Shown piece after piece: positions 55,895 through 64,000 of a stretch of DNA of 64,000 nt. Made by a program: the position numbers and the translations under genes. Location: the NCBI GenBank assembly GCA_028571685.1, contig CM053148.1:87814001-87878000 (forward strand), read 5' to 3'. Origin of the DNA: Heterohyrax brucei. Lineage: Eukaryota; Chordata; Mammalia; Hyracoidea; Procaviidae. The notes below the pieces were generated by a model. That model made no database searches. It was given only the letters and a program-made list of their open reading frames with translations, and was not told the origin of the DNA. Position 1 is the first letter of the stretch. The number at the start of each line of letters is the position of its first letter.

Positions 55895-57020
55895 AGTCTA
55901 AAAAAGGTCACCATCACAGTGCTGCTCAAGAATGTGGTGCCCTCTTTGCTAATGCATAATTTAATGCACTAGTAAAATGAGTGTTATCTGAGTCCCTTCA
56001 CTGGATGTAGCTGGATTTGGGGTGCAGACTAGACATAACATACACATTCTAATATTTCTGTTTGATCATTTCTTTATGTACATACTTCTACATTAAGAAA
56101 AGATAATTCTAGTTTCTTAAACTTATTAAATACTGGTCACACTGAGACCAAATTTCAGTTAATCAGTCAAATAAACTGCTGGGTGCACATTACCTTGTAT
56201 GAGCTAATAAATCCCATTTAGAACTTCTGGTACATACTTATATTAGTATGCCAGTATCAATCCCATGATTCTTCATTAAATATGTCTAGAATCCACAGTC
56301 ACACGTATTTCCTGGATTTCTTACAAGATACAACTGAAAATCTTGGAGCCCAATGTTAGCTGCCATTATCCATGAATTGCTTAAAATACTGTTTATTAAG
56401 GAATTTTTATTTATGCTGAATTATGTATTCTATAACTCAAAGTATATATTTTTCTGTTTTTGTCTTTTACATATCTAAGTATAGGACCACAAGCAATGAG
56501 GCTATATGGTATACTGCTCTAACAGAATACTCAGCTTTCTGATGATTCCATGAAGTGGAAAACAAACGTGAAGAGAATCTGGAGGTCTCAGTGATTTCCA
56601 TTGTACTCCATAACCTCATTTATCTTTCTCTTTGAGTCTAGGTAACACTCTTCTCCTCACTGGGTCTCACAAAACACAGATTTTAAAAAGTGGATATTAA
56701 GGAAAGAAAGAAAAATAAAATGGATATTAGATTCTATTGCTACCTAAGAGATTTTGCAGCTCTAAAATTTTCAGTTTTCTTCTCTAATACTGGACACATC
56801 AGAACAGTTGGCAGAAAATGCAGAAGGCTACATCAATGAAAACCACTATTTGAAAGACTTCTTACAGAACTGTCAGAGGGCACTACTCTGGCTTAAGGAA
56901 GTTGCAATCAACTTACTTGAAGCAGTTCCTTTGTAAAGCTATGCTTTGTAGGTACTACAGATGACCATCATTAAGCATGTAAATATAGCCATCTCATCCT
57001 ACCATCAGGTACTGTTACAG
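55895..57020. other. 1.1 kb of single-copy DNA
   Basis: No repeat or coding signal recognised. Confidence 0.5.
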
Positions 57021-57027
57021 TTATCTA

Positions 57028-57066
57028 GAGCTGCTATGAGTTGAAATGAACTCCATGGGACCTACC
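57028..57066 (+). repeat. RTE tail-only fragment
   Basis: 'agctgctatgagttgaaatg', 'aactccatgggacctacc' matches the RTE terminus (tcgctatgagtcggaaccgactcgacggcacctaac). Only about 40 bp. Confidence 0.6.
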
Positions 57067-58709
57067 AATAAGAGAGGTCAAGTGAAACAGCCACATGTTG
57101 TTTCATGGCATTTGATTTGACAAGTATTTACCATAGCCAACTGCAGGTGAAATGTGATTCATTGTGACATTACTGCATATCAAAGATAACTAGTATTGCT
57201 TTTTTTCTTTTCTTTTTTTTATTATGATTGAATGAAATTGTTCATTCCCATATAAATTTTCATGCTGACCTACATACAGCTTCCACTGCTCTCCCTGCAC
57301 GCTGACAGCACACTCTTCCTCTCTGTTCCATACATGACTTATCTTCCCAATAGTCTCCTATCTTCTCCTCTCCACCCATTCCCCTTCCTCCAGTATGAGG
57401 TCAATAGGACGACTTCCTACAGATGCCTAGAAACATAAAGTGCCCACACAATATGGTCACTCTGCATCACCAAGTTCAATCCATTGCTGTCTGAAAAGTT
57501 GACCTTCATTACGATTTATGGACAGGGGCACCATCAGGGCCAGGTACCCTGCTCCCTGGAGAATTCCAAGGACTCTTGATCATCAATTGTGGTCTTTTAG
57601 TGGAGATTTCTGGGTGTACCCCTATTTATACTTGTGTTGCCAGTGAGACTCAACTTTGTGAGCTCCATCGTGGCTATCACTGGTGGTAGTTGGGCACTAT
57701 CTGGTTTTTCCAGTCACAAGTTGATGTAGACATCCACTCACGTGGGTCTCCCTGTCTTCTGGATTCTCTTCCCCCCATGTCATTATGGACCTTGGTGATC
57801 ATTCCTGTTGAGGTGGGACCATTTGCTGTACCCTCAGATGGCAGCTGGCAGCTTTTAAGACTGCAGATGCCACTCACCAGCGTAGGGTGTGGAGAGACCT
57901 CATTAGCAAAATACTAGTTGTGCCAATTGGCCTCGATTTCCCCTGAGAGCACCGTCCCCAGTCCCCCACCCCAGCTACTCTGTCCTTGCAATATTGGGTT
58001 AAGATGGGGGGAATATACAAGTTGTAGAGAAGTCCCGTTAATATTGATCTTCTTACTAATGTGTGCTGTCACCAATTTCACGCTACCAAATTTCTAACAA
58101 CTATCTAATTTAAACCCTCCCCCCACTCCCTCCCACCCTCCACATACTTGCAGCCATCAAAGAGACTTTTCTGTTATGCATGAGTCTGCTTTTAAGTTCT
58201 TATCTTAGGGGTCTCATACAATATTTGTCCTTCTGTCACTGACTACTTTCATTCAACATAGTGTCCTCCAGTTGAAACCAGGTTCTAAGATGTTTCCTAA
58301 AATCCTCATTGTTCTTTATCATTGCATAGTGTTCCATTGACTATATGTACCATAGTTTACCTATCCATTCTTCTGTTGTTGGGCATCTGGGTTGATTCCA
58401 TCTTTTTGCTATTGTGGACTGTGCTGCAATGAACATTCATGTGCATGTATCAGTTGGTATAAATGGCTTTGATTCTGTAGGATATATTCCAAGTGGAGGA
58501 ATTACTAGGTCAAATGGTATCTCTACATCCATTATTTTAAGGTAGTGCCAGACTGCTTTCCAAAGAGGTTGCACCATTTTGCAATCCCACCAACAGAGTA
58601 GGAGAGTTCCACAGCCTCTCCAGCATTTAGTGTTTTGTGTTTTTTGGATCATGGCCAATCTTGTTGGCATGAGATGGTATCTCATTGTCGTTTTGATTTG
58701 AATTTCTTT

Positions 58710-58923
58710 TTTAATTTTTTTTCTTTTTTATCATGACTGAGTCAAAATCTACCAGATGGTGCCCAGCTACCAACAGTGATAGCCGCGATGGAGCTCACTA
58801 AGTTGAGTCTCATTGGCAACACAAGAATAAAAAGGGGTGCACCCTAAGATCTCCACTAAAAGATAGCAATTGACGGTCCAGCAGCTTCAGGGTTCCCCTG
58901 GGAGCATGGCCCCTGTCCCTGAT
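58710..58923. mobile_element. L1 3' end with inversion, nested in the L1 above, target duplication
   Basis: Starts with an antisense T tract and 'tcatgactgagtcaaaat', then at about 58751 switches to plus-strand 3' UTR ('accagatggtgcccagctac', 'gatggagctcactaagttga', 'ctccactaaaagatagcaat'). The exact 15-bp repeat 'gatttgaatttcttt' at 58695-58709 and 58924-58938 encloses it. It is fused in one minus-strand frame to L1 ORF2 codons (58810-59016), a chance fusion. Confidence 0.93.
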
Positions 58924-59073
58924 GATTTGAATTTCTTTAATAGCTAGTGATTGTGAGCATGTCCGCATGTGTGTTTTGGCTGCCTGGATCTCCTCTTTAG
59001 AGAAGTGTCTGTCCATCTCCTTTGCCCATCGCTTAATTGGATGATTTATCTTTTTCTTATGGATATTTTGTAG

Positions 59074-59112
59074 TATGAGTCAGATCCGACTCGACGGCAC
59101 TTGGCTTGGCTT
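59074..59112 (+). repeat. tail-only SINE/RTE insertion inside L1
   Basis: 'tatgagtcagatccgactcg', 'acggcacttggcttggctt' interrupts antisense ORF2 between 'gatattttgtag' and 'tagattatggagatc'. The undisturbed L1 at 45.8 kb shows about 7 bp ('aaccttg' in antisense) between these points, so a few target bases were lost or replaced. Confidence 0.7.
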
Positions 59113-59671
59113 ATAGATTATGGAGATCAGGCGTCGATCTGACATAGAGTTCCCAAATATTTTTTCTCTTTCTGTAGGTGGCCTTTTAATTCCATTAACA
59201 AAGTCTTTGGATGAGCAAAAGTGATTGATTCTTAGTAGTTCCCATTTATCTATTTTCTCTTCTGTTGTTTGTGATTTGATTGACAGATTTTGAAGTCTGT
59301 CTGTGTTGTGTATTAAACCTTCCTGTTGTTCCTACTTTTTCTTGGATGAGCTATATCGTTTTAGATTTAATATTTAGGTCTTTTATCCAGCTTGAGTTGG
59401 TTTTTGTACAAGGTATAAAACATGGGTCTTGTTTTAATTTAGTGCAGATGGACATCCAATTTGGCCAGCACCATTTGTTGAAGAGATTGTTTTTTACCCC
59501 AGTTTAATCTCTTAGGGCCTTTGTTGCATATCAACTGTTCATAGGCAGATGATGTCATCTCTGTGGTCTTGATTCTGTTCCACTGTTCTATCTGTCTGTT
59601 TTTGTACCAGTTGTTTTGAGTACTCTGGCAGTGTAATAGGTTCTAAGTTCGGGCAATGAGAGGCCTCTCAA

Positions 59672-59934
59672 TTTTTTTTTTTTTTGACAAAACTTTACCT
59701 TTTTGTTCAAGACCCAAGACATGATCAAGCTAATCCTGAATTCTCTGTTTGATATTCCTGTTCCTCAGATGGCTATTGATGTTGCATCAATTTCTGTATT
59801 AATCAGGAAAAGGAAACCTCACGCAGTATTTCTGAATTGTTAAATCAGTTTTGTAGAACTGATAAAGTGAAAAAGGGATCATTGTAAAATCAGAGAAATT
59901 GTTAAGGAAAGAAACAGGTATCACTCCTGTTGTT
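59672..59934. other. T14 tract and unassigned DNA
   Basis: Fourteen T at 59672-59685 directly follow the truncated 5' edge of the L1. This could be the poly(A) tail of another antisense retrocopy whose body (from 59686) I do not recognise. Confidence 0.4.
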
Positions 59935-60125
59935 AGTTAACATCAAGCCAATTCCAACTCATGGTGAGTTCATGTGTTGCCAAGCAGAACTGCTCTATAG
60001 GATTTTCATGGCAGTAACCTTTAAGGAACAGATTGCCAGACCTTTGCTTCCATGATACTGCTGTGTAGGTTTAATCCTCCAATCTTTAGGCAAAACATCT
60101 ATCCTGAACTGGTTGAGCTACCTTG
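59935..60125 (-). repeat. AfroSINE, long form
   Basis: 'agccaattccaactcatggt', 'gaacagattgccagaccttt' (middle block), 'gtttaatcctccaatcttta', 'tgaactggttgagctacc'. Confidence 0.72.
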
Positions 60126-60132
60126 GGACTTT

Positions 60133-60300
60133 ATCAAGGAGCCATTGGGGTGTAATGGTTAAATACTGAATTGCTAACCAAAAAGTCAGCAGCTAGAACT
60201 CATTAGCCACCCTTTCCTGGCAATCTGCTTCTGCAAAGATCTCAGCCTTTGTTCTAAGGAGTTGCTAAGTGTCAGATTGGACTTGATGACAACAAGGAAA
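60133..60300 (+). repeat. AfroSINE, long form
   Basis: 'tggggtgtaatggttaaata', 'ctaaccaaaaagtcagcagc', 'gcaatctgcttctgcaaaga', 'agattggacttgatgacaac'. Head-to-head with 59935-60125, 8 bp apart. Confidence 0.82.
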
Positions 60301-61030
60301 AAAACAAACAAACAAGGAAACAGACTACAATTGTCATGATTTTTTTGGTTTAAAGAATCCCCTCACTCCTGAAAAGATAACCATTATCCATTCTTCACTG
60401 TCCCTCAGTAGCTTGGAGGATGGACTCTTTGGACTTTGGAAGTTAGATGCTTCAGGAAGTGGCACTGCTTAACTATTACAAATGACCGTGTGTCCCCAGT
60501 TCTCTAGTTAGTAGACTCAGTCCTCTAGTAAGTAGAATCAGGTGAGCTCACATGTTGTCTCTTGGAGGTGAAACGAAACTGATTCTAGAATGTGGATGAG
60601 TTCAATGAAACTGTGGCTATTGAGGTCAATCAGTTCTCAAGTGAAGAACTGTTCCTGGAGTAATAACATCAGGAACCAGAATACCAGAAGAGCTTAACAG
60701 GGACCTAGTTGGCAAAAAGGTAAATGTGTTTGGCAGAACACCAGCCCCAGCATCAATGAGCTGAAAACGAAGAATAGCTTTGAGGTGGATAGTCAACAGC
60801 TAAGAAACAAAACACTGGTTTGTTGTGTTTCACAGTGAGTTTTCCAAGGAGAATTTAAATTGGGTGATTGGAGTTACACATTAAAAAAAAAAAAAAAAGG
60901 AAAAATATATTTCCTAGGTGTGTTATTCCAAATGTTGCTTTCTGTTAGTGGGACTTACTATCATAGCTATATTTCAGCCTCAGTTAATCAAAAATATTTA
61001 TCATTCATTATAAATATGAATCCTGTTAGG
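60301..61030. other. single-copy DNA with a poly(A) run at 60883-60898
   Basis: Nothing else recognised. 'agtcctctagtaagtagaa' and 'ttctctagttagtagactc' near 60500-60540 form a small local direct repeat. Confidence 0.45.
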
Positions 61031-61034
61031 TGTT

Positions 61035-61200
61035 AGGGGAAACCCTGGTGACATAGTGGTTAAATGCTACAGCTGGTAACCAAAAGGTTGACTGTTTACA
61101 TCTACCAGGTGCTTCTTGGAAACTGTATGGGGCAATTGTATTGTGTCCTGTAGAGTCACTGTAAGTCAGAATCAAATTGGTGGAAGTGAGATTTTTGAGT
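61035..61200 (+). repeat. AfroSINE, short form
   Basis: 'ggaaaccctggtgacatagt', 'ggttaaatgctacagctggt', 'gcttcttggaaactgtatgg', 'tcactgtaagtcagaatcaa'. Confidence 0.94.
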
Positions 61201-62325
61201 TTTGCTAGATCCTAGTCCAAAATATTATAACTTTATAGTTATGGGACTAGCTAAAGTGGGTATCTCTGATCAGCTGTGACATTTCCTCTCAACGAAAACA
61301 AAAATTTCAGTACTTGAGACTACGTCACATACCATCTCCAAGTATTAGTTTTCCTTATGAATGAAATAAAACTTTTTTCCCCCTCATTAAAAGTGTCATG
61401 TAGCAAACGGTTCCAAAGAATAAAGAAAAGAAAAAGTTATAATTTCTCTATAGAAATAAGTTAGAAATTACACTAATTTGCTATGTCTTTAACGTTGATT
61501 AAACTTAGTCAATAAGTGTGAGATTTTGCTACTATCAGCATAAAAGACCAAGTATATATAACTGTAGTAGAATATAATAAACGTTTAATGCAGGATAAAT
61601 TTAATAAAGAAATGCAATACTTAAGAGGTAGAACAAAGTATCACTTCAAAAGCATAAATCAAAGAGCATGTTTCTCGATGCTTATGCTTTAGATGAGTCA
61701 GGATCTTCCCAGATTATTTAACAGAACTCAGAGTGTGAAGAGATAAGTTCTGAGATATTTGTATTCTTGAAAGATCTTGAGGTACTCAAGTCTCATTCAT
61801 TGAAGTAATAGCTGGTTATGATCAAGTATCATATTTCATTTAAAAGTAACAGTAAGACACTTAACCATATCAGAGTTCTGTTCAGAAAACTCTTGGTAGA
61901 GATACCCTCTCAGACACCGAGTAAATCTGCTGTATTGAACTCTCCATCTCTTTCTGGCTGCCCAGCAAAATGAACTGACAGCTAAAAGTGCATAGCACCT
62001 GATTGCCTTTACTTTGTCCTGCAGTGATTTTTTGCTCGATTTTGTCATTTACCTTCAGACAGTGCTAAACTACAAGTATTCTGCTTTCCCCAAATGCTAT
62101 TTTTAGAAGATTTCATTTGCTGTACCAGACTGGAAACCTTCTTCATACAACAAGTTTAGATTGAAATGACATATTTTGTGACACATTTTAGATAAGTGAT
62201 ATACTACTCTATATTATAATATGGATATAGATTCATTGAGATAATGTTATCATTTTAACAAGGAGGAATTGTCTCTATTTCCCTAATGACTTTGCATAAC
62301 TGTCTTCTATATGTGTATATGCATA
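61201..62325. other. 1.1 kb of single-copy DNA
   Basis: No repeat or coding signal recognised. Confidence 0.5.
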
Positions 62326-62329
62326 GTTT

Positions 62330-62515
62330 TCTGTTGTTGTCACTGGGTACCATTGAGTTGGTGTGGAATCATAGCAACCACCTAAGGTTTTCTGCGCTTT
62401 AAACTTTATGGGAGCAGATCTCCAAGTCTTTCTCTTCTGGAGCCACTGAGTGAGTTCAAATCACCAATCTTTCACTTAGCAGCCCAGCACTTGGCAGTTA
62501 TTTTACTAGTGCACT
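62330..62515 (-). repeat. AfroSINE, long form
   Basis: 'ttgttgtcactgggtaccat', 'tgtggaatcatagcaaccac', 'gcagatctccaagtctttct' (middle block), 'gagttcaaatcaccaatctt', 'ttagcagcccagcacttgg'. Confidence 0.78.
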
Positions 62516-63299
62516 TTCTCTGTGTATGTATACAGTATATACACATATATGCACACTTACATAATTTTGAATCATGTGCAGAAACTCTAAAGAAAGAAAA
62601 ATTATAATCATTTTTCTTTTTTTCATTAAAAATAAAAAACTCCTACATGGATTTGATATATTAGAGTGTAATGACCAAAATCAAGATAAACTGAATCTTG
62701 TAACCAAGGAACAGTGAGATAATAACTAAAGAGCATGGCAGAAAAAAAAGTTATGTTTTCCAGATATTTTTTTCTTTTTCTTCAGAAAGTATTTTTCTTT
62801 ATTTCTTTGCCTAAAACATGGAATATAACTGGTAGGATAAGCTTCAATCACAATTTAAACATAAGATATGTTGTGCAACTTGACGATAACTCCTAGTGGG
62901 ACAGAAACAAAATGTGCATTGAAAGGAAGTTGGAGTCTAGGAGAAAGCTCATATCGGCTCCCAGAAGAATGATAGAAAAGCAAAGTCAGTGAATTCAAAT
63001 TATCCTGTTAAATTGAAACAATCATGTCTTTTTATCCCCAAAGCATTTTTGTCATGTAAACCTGGTCAGGTTTTTTGTGTTGTTGTTTGTCTGTTTTTCT
63101 TTCTTTCTTTTTTTTTTGCCACATTAGAATAGAGTTAGTTCAAATCCTGGACTTGTCACAACTGTGTTACAAAAAATTTCTGAGCTGTACTTCTCTCATC
63201 TGTAGAAAATAGGAGTTAATGGCAAATTGCATACAGTTACTTCAAAGATTGGGGTAACACATGTCGCCAGATAGAGAGAATGAGTGGTTTCCACAGAAC
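62516..63299. other. single-copy AT-rich DNA, T-rich tract at 63085-63118
   Basis: No repeat family or gene recognised. Confidence 0.5.
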
Positions 63300-64000
63300 A
63301 CATCATTTTATTCACTTGAGTTTAAAATCTTCTTCAGCTGAGGTCACTCTTTGGTGGTCCATCCACATGAGATACAGATATCTTTACTTCTTTGGCCTAT
63401 TCGAAGTGGCCCACCCAAATACCTCTTTCCCATAAATCTTTGTCTCTAATCTCCAATCATGCTATTTCCAAGTCCCTGACCATCTACACAAACCATGAAC
63501 TTTTACGCAATCATATACCTGGCCATTTGTCCTTTTAAGCAAAGTGAAAAAACAGTGAACTACTCCAGGTTCCTCCAAGTTGCCTTCACCATTGACCTTC
63601 AGGGAGATCCTGGAGAGGTGCTGTACTTCTGCTGCTGTCCAGCTTTGAGCGGTACTTGAAAATTGTGCAGAATCATTTGTAAACCAGATCAGAGTTTTCT
63701 CGTCTTTGGTCAACTGACTATAAGGAATTCCCCATGAGACCATACATGAAGATTGGGTGAAAGAAAGTAATGTGAAAGGAATTGAACCCACAGGCATATA
63801 GACCACTTCTTTATGCAATTTATTTGCACTTTTGGGTCCTACTTGGACTGGATCTCATATATACCACTTACATTTAATGTTGGAGCGCTGCTCTGCATGT
63901 CCAACTTTCTGGCTCAGTGGGTCAGACAATAGCCAGTTTGCGATGGGTGGCTTAGACTGCATGATGATTTGTTGGCCCATCATTAGATGTTCAGACTCTA
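63300..64000 (-). mobile_element. endogenous retrovirus fossil, pol (RNase H region), runs off the window
   Basis: A minus-strand fossil of a retroviral pol gene. Recognisable landmarks in the usual order are 'LTKDEKTLIWFTND' and 'WTAAEVQHLS' of the RNase H domain, 'GLCRWSGTWK' further on, and the 'HQRVTSAEEDF' region that follows RNase H in this kind of pol. The family looks like the class whose RNase H starts 'DEKT.AWFTDGSA', but the exact group cannot be assigned. Old and broken, with several breaks. No LTR is seen inside the window. The remainder would lie beyond 64000. Confidence 0.82.

Larger units (their letters stand above)
57206..59671 (-). mobile_element. L1, ORF2 C-terminal part and complete long 3' UTR, 5'-truncated
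   Basis: The T tract at 57206-57221 and 'attatgattgaatgaaattg' mark the 3' end. The 3' UTR runs to about 58140 and includes the C-rich run (complement of the L1 G-rich tract). ORF2 follows in antisense: '[17 protein letters not shown]' (58600 area; the HX4C histidine replaced by a short lesion), 'YLKIMDVEIPFDLVIPPLGI', 'MDRHFSKEEIQAAKTHM'. It stops at 'atgagaggcctctca', within ORF2. A second L1 piece (58710-58923) and a SINE/RTE tail (about 59074-59112) lie inside it. Same subfamily as the 40.6-46.8 kb copy but with about 750 bp more 3' UTR. Confidence 0.92.

Noticed and set aside
58810-59016. 68-codon open frame that starts like L1 ORF2
   Set aside because: A chance fusion of L1 ORF2 codons with the inverted L1 3' UTR insertion at 58710-58923.
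1-64000. CRISPR arrays, operons, bacterial or phage-like systems
   Set aside because: The repeats here are dispersed retroposons with target duplications and the DNA is plainly mammalian. No regularly spaced short repeats are present.
1-64000. A host protein-coding gene across the window
   Set aside because: No exon with recognisable protein homology and flanking splice sites was seen on either strand. Introns of a large gene cannot be excluded without transcript data.

Overview
The window is eukaryotic, mammalian, non-coding and full of retroposons. No host exon, host gene or functional RNA gene could be supported. The organism is very probably an afrotherian of the elephant, manatee and hyrax group (Paenungulata). 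The evidence is about 40 copies of a tRNA-derived SINE with the AfroSINE layout (A box near 'tagtggttaagtgc', B box near 'gttcaaatcc', 3' tail 'ctatgagtcggaatcgactc'). Most are the short form of about 160 bp, which I recall as the paenungulate-specific subfamily. They sit among BovB/RTE-type LINEs with the same 3' tail, a lineage-specific L1, MaLR-like LTRs and a mariner-derived MITE.

Layout. 1-25.4 kb: single-copy AT-rich DNA with scattered SINEs, an RTE nested inside an opposite RTE (2.4-4.0 kb), a nearly whole MaLR-like LTR (6.2-6.7 kb), an old L1 3' UTR (13.6-14.3 kb) and two further RTE copies (16.4-18.5 kb). 25.4-29.2 kb: an unbroken block of minus-strand elements (L1 3' end, SINE, RTE, old L1). 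29-40.5 kb: SINEs, RTE tails, a small mariner foldback and a hAT-like relic. 40.5-49.4 kb: the most informative part. A full-length L1 of about 6.2 kb with an open ORF1 and a broken ORF2 lies between 8-bp target duplications inside a mariner MITE. It is followed by an RTE interrupted at a TA by a second MITE copy in the opposite orientation, then by a third MITE copy. 49.5-57 kb: SINEs in single-copy DNA. 57.2-59.7 kb: a 5'-truncated minus-strand L1 that itself carries a small inverted L1 insertion. 59.9-64 kb: SINEs, then an antisense retroviral pol (RNase H) fossil running off the end.

The elements are related through shared machinery: RTE, AfroSINE, a tRNA-Gly-headed SINE and a set of tiny tail-only inserts end in near-identical 3' sequence, as expected if RTE reverse transcriptase moved the SINEs. 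Nesting gives a relative order: RTE before MITE, and MITE before the full-length L1. I found no convincing new biological system. The best leads are the MITE family with a shared internal junction, the 129-bp tandem units in the L1 5' UTR, the short 3' UTR of the full-length L1, and the tail-only insertions.
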